Shown: piece by piece, positions 18,286-25,583 of the stretch
Layout: each line of letters opens with the position of its first letter
Position numbering within the stretch: the stretch's first letter is position 1
From: Ruoffia halotolerans
Lineage (GTDB): Bacteria; Bacillota; Bacilli; Lactobacillales; Aerococcaceae
Assembly (NCBI RefSeq): GCF_014049385.1
Contig: NZ_JACAOA010000016.1
Coordinates: 1-52,816, forward strand
Length of the DNA stretch: 52,816 bases
Direction: 5' to 3'
The notes under the pieces: model-generated
Database searches by the model: none
Seen by the model: only the letters and a program-made list of their open reading frames with translations
Told to the model about the DNA's origin: nothing
Position numbers and translations under genes: made by a program

Positions 18286-19215
18286 ATGATAAAGAATAGA
18301 ATACATAAAGTGATTGTATTAGCTATATCAGTCTTTTTCCTAGCGGGATGTGCTTTGCCAGGTCTTGGTGGAGGCATCGGTGGAGAAACAATCAGAGTAG
18401 CTGGATTGAATTCAACGGAAGGTCAAATTATATCTTCAATGGTCCAACAATTAATTGAAGAAGAAACAGACTATAATGTTGAGCTAATTAGTAATTTAGG
18501 TACTGGTATTGTAGGACATCAAGCATTAATAAATGGGGATGCTGATATACTAGCACCAACGTATACTGGAACAGATATTGTAGCTATATTTGATGAAACC
18601 GCATCTTATGATGCGGATGCAACGATGGCTTATTTACAAGAAAGATTCGCGGAAGATTTTAATCATAAATATTATGACACCATGGGTTTTGAAAACACTT
18701 ATGCCTTTATGGTTACAGAAGAATTGGCTGAGTCCGAAGATTTAGAAACAGTGAGTGACCTTGAAGAATTTTCTGGTGAGTTAAGAGCCGGCTTTGACCA
18801 AACATGGTTAATTCGTGAAGGTGACGGTTATCCAGCCTTTCAAGAGGAGTATGGCTTCTCCTTTAGCGAAACGTATCCAATGCAAATTGGATTGGTCTAT
18901 GATGCTGTCTCTTCGGGTGACATGGACGTTGTCTTAGGTTACTCGACGGACGGGCGTGTTTTAAGTAATAACTTAGTTGTATTAGAAGATGATCTTGGTT
19001 TCTTCCCGCCTTATGAGGGATCTGTTCGTTCGACCTTTGAGATCTTAGAAGAGTATCCTGATTTGGATCCACTCTTACAAAGACTTGTCGGTAAGATTGA
19101 TACAGAATTAATGCAACAATTAAACTTTCAAGCAGATGATAATCTACTTGAACCGTCAGTTGTTGCACAACAGTTTTTAGAAGAGAATAATTACTTTAGA
19201 GAGGAGCAGCCATAA
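18286..19215 (+). CDS. opuCC: Glycine betaine/carnitine/choline-binding lipoprotein
   Basis: Osmoprotectant-binding protein, 309 aa (OpuAC/QAT superfamily). The signal peptide ends in a proper lipobox, FLAGC, with Cys22, so this is a membrane-anchored lipoprotein and the only clear one among the four binding proteins here. The body has IRVAGLNSTEGQIISSMVQQ, the LISNLGTGIVGHQALINGDADI ligand region and PTYTGTD. Start ATG 18286 follows AGGGGGG; the stop overlaps opuCD (TAATG). Confidence 0.94.
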   Translation: MIKNRIHKVIVLAISVFFLAGCALPGLGGGIGGETIRVAGLNSTEGQIISSMVQQLIEEETDYNVELISNLGTGIVGHQALINGDADILAPTYTGTDIVAIFDETASYDADATMAYLQERFAEDFNHKYYDTMGFENTYAFMVTEELAESEDLETVSDLEEFSGELRAGFDQTWLIREGDGYPAFQEEYGFSFSETYPMQIGLVYDAVSSGDMDVVLGYSTDGRVLSNNLVVLEDDLGFFPPYEGSVRSTFEILEEYPDLDPLLQRLVGKIDTELMQQLNFQADDNLLEPSVVAQQFLEENNYFREEQP

Positions 19216-19868
19216 TGGATAGTATGAATTTATTTGAACAGTTTATCTTCTATTTCTCGATGAATGGATCATATGTACTGGGACAATTTTGGCGTCATTT
19301 CTTAATCTCTATCTATGGAGTTTTATTCGCTTCAATTGTTGGTATTCCGATTGGAATTTGGATTGCCCACAATAGAAAGATGAGTACATGGGTTATAGGC
19401 GTGGCAAATGTATTACAAACCGTTCCCTCACTTGCGATGATGTCGATTATAATGTTAGCGGTTGGTTTAGGAGTAAACACGGTTATCGTGACGATCTTCC
19501 TTTATTCGCTACTGCCAATTATCAAGAATACTTATACAGGTATGATTACTCTGGATGCAGATGTTCTGGATGCAGCGAAGGGGATTGGGATGACAAATTG
19601 GCAACGACTTAAAGATGTTGAATTACCTTTATCAATGTCTGTGATCATGGGCGGTATTCGCAATGCTCTTGTACTAGGGATTGGTATTACAGCGATTGGT
19701 GCTTTCATTGGTGCGGGTGGTTTAGGAGATATTATTATCCGAGGGACTAACGCAACAGACGGAGGAGCCATCATACTTGCTGGAGCAATACCAACGGCAT
19801 TAATGGCGATATTAACGGACGTCGCTCTTGGTTGGATTGAACGTCGTTTCTATAATCGTGTCCGATAA
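19215..19868 (+). CDS. opuCD: Glycine betaine/carnitine/choline ABC transporter permease
   Basis: Second permease, 217 aa, paralogue of OpuCB, with QTVPSLAMMSIIML and the cytoplasmic loop DAAKGIGMTNWQRLKDVELPLSM. It starts one base inside the opuCC stop, so the whole opuCA-CB-CC-CD set is one tightly coupled operon. No terminator is seen after it; the rplS promoter begins about 20 bases downstream, so read-through into rplS is possible. Confidence 0.94.
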   Translation: MDSMNLFEQFIFYFSMNGSYVLGQFWRHFLISIYGVLFASIVGIPIGIWIAHNRKMSTWVIGVANVLQTVPSLAMMSIIMLAVGLGVNTVIVTIFLYSLLPIIKNTYTGMITLDADVLDAAKGIGMTNWQRLKDVELPLSMSVIMGGIRNALVLGIGITAIGAFIGAGGLGDIIIRGTNATDGGAIILAGAIPTALMAILTDVALGWIERRFYNRVR

Positions 19869-19888
19869 ATAAAAAAAGTAAAAATCCC

Positions 19889-19916
19889 TTTACAAGTTTC
19901 TTATTTTAGGTATAAT
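19889..19916 (+). promoter_or_regulatory. rplS: rplS promoter
   Basis: TTTACA (19889-19894) and TATAAT (19911-19916) with 16-base spacing, placing the transcription start near 19923. This gives rplS its own promoter after the opuC operon. Confidence 0.75.
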
Positions 19917-19921
19917 ATTAC

Positions 19922-20005
19922 AAGTGGCCATTGGGCCCCGAATTAACTATAATCCGCTAAGTAGAATGACTATTTAAGATTATTTGTTGGAAGGAGAAAG
20001 ATAAA
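19922..20005 (+). promoter_or_regulatory. Possible L19 autoregulatory leader
   Basis: About 84 bases between the rplS promoter and start contain a GGCC-ATTG-GGCC hairpin (near 19925-19936) and a following structured-looking stretch before GGAAGGAG. Low-GC Gram-positives are known to have an L19 leader RNA here (Rfam L19_leader). The match to that family was not tested. Confidence 0.45.
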
Positions 20006-20359
20006 ATGAGTATTAATCCAATTATTGCAAAAATTACTTCAGCTCAATTACGTAATGACATTCCTGATTTCCGTCCTGGAGATACAGTACGTGTTCATGC
20101 GTTAATCGTTGAGGGAGAACGTGAACGTGTTCAACTTTTTGAAGGATTAGTTATTAAACGTCGTGGACAAGGCATCTCTGAAACTTACACAGTTCGTAAG
20201 ATTTCTAATGGTGTTGGTGTTGAACGTACATTCCCTGTACATACACCTCGCGTACAAAAAATCGAAGTACTACGTCAAGGTAAAGTACGTCGTGCTAAAT
20301 TATACTACATCCGTAAATTATCTGGTAAAGCAGCTCGTATTCAAGAGCGCGTTAGATAA
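20006..20359 (+). CDS. rplS: 50S ribosomal protein L19
   Basis: L19, 117 aa, sits at the 30S-50S interface. Family blocks [40 protein letters not shown] and [15 protein letters not shown] are present. ATG 20006 follows GGAAGGAG. Own promoter and terminator. Confidence 0.98.
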   Translation: MSINPIIAKITSAQLRNDIPDFRPGDTVRVHALIVEGERERVQLFEGLVIKRRGQGISETYTVRKISNGVGVERTFPVHTPRVQKIEVLRQGKVRRAKLYYIRKLSGKAARIQERVR

Positions 20360-20367
20360 CAATTCTG

Positions 20368-20405
20368 CTAAGAATGGCTATAATAAGCTATTCTTAGTTT
20401 TTTTT
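20368..20405 (+). terminator. rplS terminator
   Basis: CTAAGAAT (20368-20375) pairs with ATTCTTAG (20390-20397), with GGCT/AGCT partly continuing the stem, followed by a long T run. A near copy of this terminator occurs at 21509-21545. Confidence 0.9.
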
Positions 20406-20468
20406 ATTTGTATATTTTTCGTTCTATATTTCATTCAAAAGGAGCTTATGAGGTAGAAATATTATTGT

Positions 20469-20505
20469 AAAAAGAAAAGAGCCCACGGAGGCACTTTTCT
20501 TTTAA
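20469..20505 (-). terminator. Terminator of the secreted-protein gene
   Basis: AAAAGAAAAG and CTTTTCTTTT flank a GCC/GGC inner stem. Read on the minus strand it is a hairpin followed by T-rich sequence, placed right after the stop of the gene ending at 20545. Confidence 0.7.
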
Positions 20506-20544
20506 AACTAGATGGATTAACAGTAGAAATATTTGTGTATAAAG

Positions 20545-21159
20545 TTAATTTAAATTAATTTCTGCATTCTTAATTTCCAAATATTCGCCTTCTAATACTT
20601 CGATATAATTACTTTTATCTATAGAAGAATAATCAATGTAATCATTCATATTCGCGTCACCGGTAATTGTATAGCTTGCATGCTCATCAGTTGCAGTTAC
20701 TTTATACTCTCCAGGATCAATATCTATTCCAATTCTATAAACGCCAGGACCGATTATATCGTTCTCAATAACTACAGGTTCAGCATCTTCAACTGGTATA
20801 GCAAAAGAATTTTTTAATTCTAAAAATTGGTCTTCTTCTACTGACATATAAACAAAAGTATCAAAAGACATGTACGCCACATAGTCTTCGCCACGAGCAT
20901 CATTAGTTAATGTATAAGAAGCATGATCTTCCACTGAGAAAACTTTATACTCACCCGCAGGCATATCAGTACCAATTTTATACACATCTTCTTCGAAAGT
21001 TGTTTCATAAGATTCAGGATCAAAAGGATCCTTGTATTCAGTTTCTTCTATAGATTCAACACTTTCATCTATATCTGAGGTTGAAACTGACTCTTCTGCG
21101 TTTACTGGCAATCCATTCAATAAAACTAAAGCACAACTTAGTAAAAGTATCTTTTTCAT
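20545..21159 (-). CDS. Secreted protein with two tandem repeats, function unknown
   Basis: 204 aa, not assigned to a named family. Start ATG 21159, eight bases after AAAGGA; ATG 21168 overlaps that site and is rejected. Residues 1-21 form a signal peptide ending LPVNA|EES; the cysteine at residue 9 lies in the hydrophobic core, not in a lipobox. A Glu/Ser/Asp-rich linker follows (about 25-55). The rest is two copies of a roughly 60-aa unit: YKIGTDMPAGEYKV...HASYTLT...LELKN and YRIGIDIDPGEYKV...HASYTIT...LEIKN. The (D)xPAGEYK unit is known to me from uncharacterised Firmicutes surface proteins. Very acidic. Single-gene transcript, opposite to its neighbours. Confidence 0.85.
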   Translation of the reverse strand: MKKILLLSCALVLLNGLPVNAEESVSTSDIDESVESIEETEYKDPFDPESYETTFEEDVYKIGTDMPAGEYKVFSVEDHASYTLTNDARGEDYVAYMSFDTFVYMSVEEDQFLELKNSFAIPVEDAEPVVIENDIIGPGVYRIGIDIDPGEYKVTATDEHASYTITGDANMNDYIDYSSIDKSNYIEVLEGEYLEIKNAEINLN

Positions 21160-21609
21160 ATTAACCATCCTTTATCGTTATTAATAAAAAACAAAATCAA
21201 CATTATGAGAATATACTTTGTATTTTTGTAAAAAATACTGTTAAGTAGAATGACCAATAAATATTGGATATAATTTTAATTAGTAAATAAATAATTTCTT
21301 ACTATTTAATCAACTCCTTAATCATATAAACATTCATATTTATTATATCAAATTTATTAATATAGCGCTTGAAATAGTCCTAAATATCAAGGATTTAATC
21401 TAGACTTTTAGTTCATCTTACGTTATGCTATGTTTTGCCAATTCATCAATCTTAGTAATTCACATGTATTTTAGTAAATGAACTAATCAAGCTATTTGAA
21501 ATGAACCGGCTAAGACTGGCTTTGATGCTATTCTTAGCTTTTTTATTTGAGTTTTATATAATTGACACAATGAAGTAAGAAATGACTTAAGAAAGGAATT
21601 AATAATAGT
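21160..21609. other. Long non-coding gap with orphan repeats
   Basis: About 450 AT-rich bases with no credible gene. It holds the presumed minus-strand promoter of the secreted protein, a palindrome CCAATAAATATTGG (21254-21267) followed by TATAAT, a 13-base match TAAGTAGAATGAC (about 21242-21254) also found in the rplS leader, and the orphan terminator at 21509-21545. The shared pieces suggest a decayed partial duplication of the rplS flanks. Confidence 0.5.
21509..21545 (+). terminator. Orphan terminator, near copy of the rplS terminator
   Basis: GCTAAGA (21509-21515) pairs with TCTTAGC (21532-21538), followed by TTTTTT. Sequence on both sides (GGCT, GCTATTCTTAG, TTTATTTG) matches the rplS terminator at 20368-20405. 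No plus-strand gene lies upstream of it within 1.1 kb. Confidence 0.75.
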
Positions 21610-22590
21610 ATGACGTCTAATTTTTGGCATGATTTACCTAAACCATTCTTTATCCTAGCACCGATGGAAGACGTGACGGATGTAGTTTTTCGCCATGTTA
21701 TTCAAAAAGCTGCAGAACCTGATGTATACTTTACAGAATTTACGAATTCTGAAAGTTACTGTCATCCCGATGGGATCGAAAGTGTTCGTGGCCGTTTAAC
21801 TTTTACCCAAGACGAAGAGCCAATTGTTGCTCATATTTGGGGAGATCGACCAGAGTACTTCGAACAAATGAGTATTGGAATGGCAGAAATGGGCTTTAGC
21901 GGCCTTGATATCAATATGGGTTGTCCAGCACCTAATGTGGTAAAACATGGGCGTGGAAGTGGCCTAATCAAGCGCGAAGACGTTGCTGCTGAGCTTATCC
22001 AAGCTGCAAAAGCAGGAGGCCTTCCAGTAAGTGTTAAAACGCGTTTAGGTTATTTAAAAGTTGATGAGTGGAGAGGGTGGTTGACTCACTTGTTAAAGCA
22101 AGATATTGTCAATTTGTCAATTCACTTAAGAACGAAAAAAGAAATGAGCAAGGAAGATGCTCATTGGGAATTAATTCCAGATATCATGAAATTACGTGAT
22201 GAAATTGCTCCAAACACATTAATTACGATTAATGGAGATATTCCCGACCGTCAAACAGGTTTGGAATTAGCTGAAAAATATGGTGTTGATGGTGTCATGA
22301 TTGGTCGAGGTGTCTTTAAAAATCCATTTGCATTTGAAGTAGAGAAAAAAGACCATAGTCCAAAAGAATTATTAGACTTATTAAGATTACACTTAGACAT
22401 ATTTGATCAATATAATGAAGATGGTCAACGTCATTTCAGACCTTTACGTCGCTACTTTAAGATTTATGTGCGTGAATTCAAAGGAGCTAATGATTTACGT
22501 ATTCAATTAATGGAGACAAATACAACCGATGAAGCACGTCAGTTCATCGATAACTTCGAAAATAAATTTTTAACATCGGATGCAATGTAA
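21610..22590 (+). CDS. dus: tRNA-dihydrouridine synthase
   Basis: Dus family flavoenzyme, 326 aa, reduces uridines in the tRNA D-loop with FMN and NAD(P)H. The TIM barrel opens [14 protein letters not shown] (residues 15-28) and has the catalytic motif [20 protein letters not shown] with Cys105; [13 protein letters not shown] near the end is the phosphate site. It resembles the Dus subgroup of Lactobacillales with an APMEDVTD rather than an APMAGVTD opening; which uridine it modifies cannot be read. Own terminator; the upstream orphan terminator shields it from rplS. Confidence 0.93.
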   Translation: MTSNFWHDLPKPFFILAPMEDVTDVVFRHVIQKAAEPDVYFTEFTNSESYCHPDGIESVRGRLTFTQDEEPIVAHIWGDRPEYFEQMSIGMAEMGFSGLDINMGCPAPNVVKHGRGSGLIKREDVAAELIQAAKAGGLPVSVKTRLGYLKVDEWRGWLTHLLKQDIVNLSIHLRTKKEMSKEDAHWELIPDIMKLRDEIAPNTLITINGDIPDRQTGLELAEKYGVDGVMIGRGVFKNPFAFEVEKKDHSPKELLDLLRLHLDIFDQYNEDGQRHFRPLRRYFKIYVREFKGANDLRIQLMETNTTDEARQFIDNFENKFLTSDAM

Positions 22591-22596
22591 TTTAAT

Positions 22597-22638
22597 GAAG
22601 AGCTATAGAAATACACTTAATTTCTATGGCTTCTTTTT
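22597..22638 (+). terminator. Terminator after dus
   Basis: GAAG-AGCTATAGAAAT faces ATTTCTATGGCTTC around an ACACTTA loop, with TTTTT after the stem. A TATAAT at 22642-22647 follows directly and may belong to the next gene, giving a very short leader. Confidence 0.85.
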
Positions 22639-22662
22639 ACATATAATGGATAGGAGAAAATA

Positions 22663-23691
22663 ATGCGTAAAAATACAACAGTTATAAATGCTTTATATGG
22701 AATTGTAGTGACTTTGATATTAGCAGTTGTTTCGATAACGATTACCAATGTTCTTCCGAATGGGTATATTGGTGCCAGTGTTCTGGCAATGTTAATCGGA
22801 ATGGTATTTCATCCGCTTGTAAAGAAGTTATTACCTTCTTTTACTGGAATTGATTTAGTTGCTAAGCGATTACTCAAAGTTTCAATTGTTCTAATGGGAG
22901 CGTCCTTAAGTCTAACGCAAGTTGTTGAGGTTGGGAAGTTCTCACTAATAGTGATGGTATTTACTTTAGCTACCGCTTTTATATTTGGTAACTTGATAGG
23001 AAAGTGGTTTAATATGGACTGGAAATTATCTAACTTAATTTCCGTAGGAACAGGTGTGTGTGGTGGCAGTGCCATTGCAGCAGTTTCACCTATTATTAAA
23101 GCCAAAGATGAAGATATAGCTTATGCCTTATCAGCGACATTTATTTTTGATATTTTAATGGTTGTTTTATTCCCGATTGCGGGACAATTTTTCGGCATGA
23201 CTGATTTAGGCTTTGGATTATGGACAGGGACTGCAATTAACGATACTTCGTCGGTTGTTGCTGCAAGCTATGCTTTCTCAGAAGCGGCAGGAAATTATGC
23301 TGTGATTGTTAAATTAACAAGAACATTAGCCATCGTTCCAATTGTATTTATTTACTCGATTGTTAATCAACGGATTGAACAAAAGGCCCGTCAAAGTGAT
23401 GAAAGTTCAGACGCAACATTTAAATTAACGAGTGTGATTCCTTGGTTTATTCTATTCTTTTTAATTATGGTCATATTACGTTCTGTTGGCGTCATATCAG
23501 CTGAGTTTGGCTCCTCTTTATCATCAGTAAGTAAATTCTTTATGGTCATGAGTTTAGGAGCGATTGGTTTACGAACAAACTTTAAATCTGTCGCTCAAAG
23601 TGGAATTTTACCTATGGTACACGGTTTTATTATTTCAATGTTAGTCGTAATTGTTTCTTTCGTAATTCAAGTGATATTAGGTCAAGTTTAA
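22663..23691 (+). CDS. YeiH family (UPF0324) membrane protein, putative sulfate-type exporter
   Basis: Integral membrane protein of 342 aa with about ten hydrophobic segments and the conserved family block VGTGVCGGSAIAAVSPIIKAKDEDIAYALS (about 126-155) and WTGTAINDTSSVVAA. Pfam lists the family as conserved hypothetical 698; some members are annotated as sulfate exporters, but the substrate here is unknown. ATG 22663 follows TAGGAGA. Single gene between a terminator and a fresh promoter at 23704. Confidence 0.88.
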   Translation: MRKNTTVINALYGIVVTLILAVVSITITNVLPNGYIGASVLAMLIGMVFHPLVKKLLPSFTGIDLVAKRLLKVSIVLMGASLSLTQVVEVGKFSLIVMVFTLATAFIFGNLIGKWFNMDWKLSNLISVGTGVCGGSAIAAVSPIIKAKDEDIAYALSATFIFDILMVVLFPIAGQFFGMTDLGFGLWTGTAINDTSSVVAASYAFSEAAGNYAVIVKLTRTLAIVPIVFIYSIVNQRIEQKARQSDESSDATFKLTSVIPWFILFFLIMVILRSVGVISAEFGSSLSSVSKFFMVMSLGAIGLRTNFKSVAQSGILPMVHGFIISMLVVIVSFVIQVILGQV

Positions 23692-23703
23692 AAAGTGTAG
23701 GGT

Positions 23704-23731
23704 TTGTTCCTTAACTAATAAATGATATACT
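23704..23731 (+). promoter_or_regulatory. Promoter of the 147-aa protein and yitT-like gene
   Basis: TTGTTC (23704-23709), 16-base spacer, TATACT (23726-23731) preceded by TG one base upstream, an extended -10. Confidence 0.6.
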
Positions 23732-23770
23732 TAACTTGTTGTTGATTAATGAATTTATGGAGGGAAAATA

Positions 23771-24214
23771 ATGTCTGTCATTCACACTAATTTTGAAAAC
23801 AAACTTAATGAAATGAATATTCCGTTTAACAAGAAAGAAATCGAAAACGGACATATATTATATCGTTTTAATTTTCGTCTTACAACAGAACGTGCACTCG
23901 TTGTAGAGGTCATCATCCAAGCATCAAAAGATAAGTACGCTGATGCTCAAATCATCTACCGTCATGTTCACTTACTAACGGATCGTAGTAAAGAAGCAGA
24001 GGCTTATGAATTACTTAACTCATTAAACGAAATGAAAACGGGTTACTATAGTCTTTACCTAGCTGGTGATGGAGAAGTTTTCCTTAAAACACTGTTAAGA
24101 ACGGGTGAAGATGCTGAGCCATTATATCAAACATTGGTTATGGGTTCGGGAATTGCTAAAGGCTTACAAACAGATTTAGTAAATGTGTTAGGTGAATCAG
24201 GAAAAGCAATGTAA
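23771..24214 (+). CDS. Conserved hypothetical protein, cytoplasmic
   Basis: 147 aa; no family recognised. No signal peptide and no membrane segment. The pattern (alternating beta-like segments ILYRFNFRLTTERALVVEVIIQ, DAQIIYRHVHLL, GYYSLYLAGDGEVFLKTLLR, then a C-terminal helix LYQTLVMGSGIAKGLQTDLVNVL) is like a YbjN or type III chaperone-like alpha/beta fold, but that is only a guess. ATG 23771 follows GGAGGG. It lies 11 bases before the YitT gene, so the two are probably cotranscribed. Confidence 0.8.
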   Translation: MSVIHTNFENKLNEMNIPFNKKEIENGHILYRFNFRLTTERALVVEVIIQASKDKYADAQIIYRHVHLLTDRSKEAEAYELLNSLNEMKTGYYSLYLAGDGEVFLKTLLRTGEDAEPLYQTLVMGSGIAKGLQTDLVNVLGESGKAM

Positions 24215-24225
24215 GGTGACCACAA

Positions 24226-25134
24226 ATGATAAAAAAAGTTCTATCACAATATCCTGCGCTTAATATTTTAAGCCAATTTTTTATTATTTTATTTTCGGCT
24301 TTATGTTTTGCGGTATCACTGAATATGTTTCTAATTCCTGGGGACATTTATAGTGGGGGAGTTACTGGTATTTCTCAGTTGATTACCTATTCACTAAAGC
24401 AATTCACACCCTTTGGAAATATTATTCAGACTGGTACATTAAACTTCTTACTTAATATTCCATTATTGATATTAAGTTATATGAAGTTGGGACGTCGTTT
24501 TACCATTTTAACGGTAGTCGTTGTAGCTATTATGACGGGTTTTACTTTAATCATTCCTGTCCAACAGGTATCTGCAAACCCACTACTTAACGGAATTGTT
24601 GCTGGAGCTCTTAATGGGTTAGGCGGAGGATTAACGATCAAATTTGGTATGTCAGCAGGAGGAATTGATATTATTGCTCTTGTGATTAACCGATTAGTAC
24701 AAATAAACGTAGGGTCTTTATCACTACTTATTAATTCGGTTGTTATCGTTGGTGCAGGAATTTTATACTCTTGGGAATTTGCTTTATATACATTAATTTC
24801 AATGTATGTAACTTCTAGGGTAGTAAATTCAATTCATACAAACGAACAACGCTTAACTGCCTTTATCGTTACCGATAAAGAAGATGAAGTAGTCAAGTCA
24901 ATCTATGACCGTATTCATCGTGGAATTACGATTCTTGATGGACGTGGAGGCTACTCGAAAAAGACACGCAATACGCTGATGATCGTCATTAACCGATATG
25001 AACTTTATGATTTAGAGATGGCAATAGGAGAAGCGGACATTCACGCATTTGTTAATATTATCCAATCTACAAGAGTAAATGGAAACTATCTAAATCGAGA
25101 CCAACAAAATAAATTAAAGCAAAATAAAACTTAA
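24226..25134 (+). CDS. YitT family membrane protein (DUF161/DUF2179)
   Basis: 302 aa: five to six membrane segments in the first 200 residues, with AVSLNMFLIPGDIYSGGVTGISQL and LNGLGGGLTIKFGMSAGGIDIIAL typical of the YitT family, then a soluble C-terminal DUF2179 domain (AFIVTDKEDEVVKSI ... GITILDGRGGYSKKTRNTLMIVI). Function of the family is not settled. ATG 24226 follows AAGGTGA. Confidence 0.92.
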   Translation: MIKKVLSQYPALNILSQFFIILFSALCFAVSLNMFLIPGDIYSGGVTGISQLITYSLKQFTPFGNIIQTGTLNFLLNIPLLILSYMKLGRRFTILTVVVVAIMTGFTLIIPVQQVSANPLLNGIVAGALNGLGGGLTIKFGMSAGGIDIIALVINRLVQINVGSLSLLINSVVIVGAGILYSWEFALYTLISMYVTSRVVNSIHTNEQRLTAFIVTDKEDEVVKSIYDRIHRGITILDGRGGYSKKTRNTLMIVINRYELYDLEMAIGEADIHAFVNIIQSTRVNGNYLNRDQQNKLKQNKT

Positions 25135-25139
25135 TTATT

Positions 25140-25211
25140 AAACACTAGTTATAAGAGATGACAGTCAATCCGCTTTAGGTTTTGATGCATACTTCATGAC
25201 TAGTGTTTTAA
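25140..25211 (+). terminator. Terminator after the YitT gene
   Basis: AAACACTAGT (25140-25149) is the exact complement of ACTAGTGTTT (25198-25207), with a few weaker pairs inside and a roughly 30-50 base loop; TTTTAAATT follows. Loop length is unusual. Confidence 0.55.
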
Positions 25212-25255
25212 ATTATAAATTTTTCATAAAATGAGAATAAAATGAATAATTAACG

Positions 25256-25284
25256 TTGACATTCTCATAATCATCCATTATTAT
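25256..25284 (+). promoter_or_regulatory. Promoter of the valine-leader/BCAA-binding protein transcript
   Basis: TTGACA (25256-25261) and TATTAT (25279-25284) with 17-base spacing. The promoter is embedded in nested inverted repeats: TTTTCATAA (25221-25229) with TTATGAAAA (25281-25289), and ATGAGAAT (25231-25238) with ATTCTCAT (25261-25268), likely operator symmetry. A CodY-box-like ATTTTTCATAAAATG (25219-25233, 12 of 15) overlaps the left arm but is weak evidence in AT-rich DNA. Confidence 0.75.
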
Positions 25285-25318
25285 GAAAATAACAAAAAAA
25301 CTAAGAAGAGGGATTAAT

Positions 25319-25390
25319 ATGATATTGAGTATTATTAACAATCAAAATGATTTTCAAAATTCATTTAATAGCGTCGTCGTGGTCGTTTAA
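25319..25390 (+). CDS. Leader peptide with five consecutive valine codons (attenuator peptide)
   Basis: A 23-codon reading frame with a good ribosome binding site (GAGGGA at 25308-25313). The peptide reads MILSIINNQNDFQNSFNS then VVVVV (codons GTC GTC GTG GTC GTT at 25373-25387) and stops with TAA. It is also rich in Ile/Leu at the start. It lies between a strong promoter and a strong terminator ahead of a branched-chain amino acid binding protein gene. This is the classical arrangement of transcription attenuation by ribosome stalling when charged tRNA-Val is scarce. Translation is inferred, not shown. Confidence 0.8.
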   Translation: MILSIINNQNDFQNSFNSVVVVV

Positions 25391-25420
25391 TACGATCTAT
25401 GACGGGGCCAATTGATTGTG

Positions 25421-25554
25421 CCTGCATAGATTTCTGAAATCTAATGCGGGTTATACTCAATATATACTTCTTAATAGGGGATTATTAAGTAGATATGTTA
25501 AGTTTAGGAATAGACCTGAATTAGATTTTAGAAAATCTAATTTAGGTCTTTTTT
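25421..25554 (+). promoter_or_regulatory. Transcription attenuator (four-segment leader RNA)
   Basis: Segment 1 CCTGCATAGATTT (25421-25433) pairs with segment 2 AAATCTAATGCGGG (25437-25450). Segment 2 (AAATCTAAT) can alternatively pair with ATTAGATTT in segment 3 (25513-25529). Segment 3 pairs with segment 4 (25532-25548) to form the terminator. So 1:2 protects, 2:3 is the antiterminator and 3:4 terminates, as in trp-type attenuators. The Val codons end about 30 bases before segment 1, and GGTCGT in them can pair with ACGATC at 25392-25397. Confidence 0.75.
25513..25554 (+). terminator. Attenuator terminator
   Basis: A 17 base-pair stem (25513-25529 with 25532-25548, one G-T pair) and TTTTTT at 25549-25554, only 30 bases before the next gene. 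Its position before the gene shows it is regulatory. Confidence 0.9.
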
Positions 25555-25583
25555 GTAAAAATTAAAAAGAATGGAGAATTATT

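Noticed and set aside
21242-21254. 13-base match to the rplS leader taken alone as proof of duplication
   Set aside because: Matches of this length arise by chance in AT-rich DNA of this size; it is used only as weak support beside the terminator similarity.
25291-25583. T-box riboswitch upstream of the LivJ-like gene
   Set aside because: I saw no T-box TGG-containing core in the right place; the leader peptide with Val codons and alternate stems explains the terminator better.
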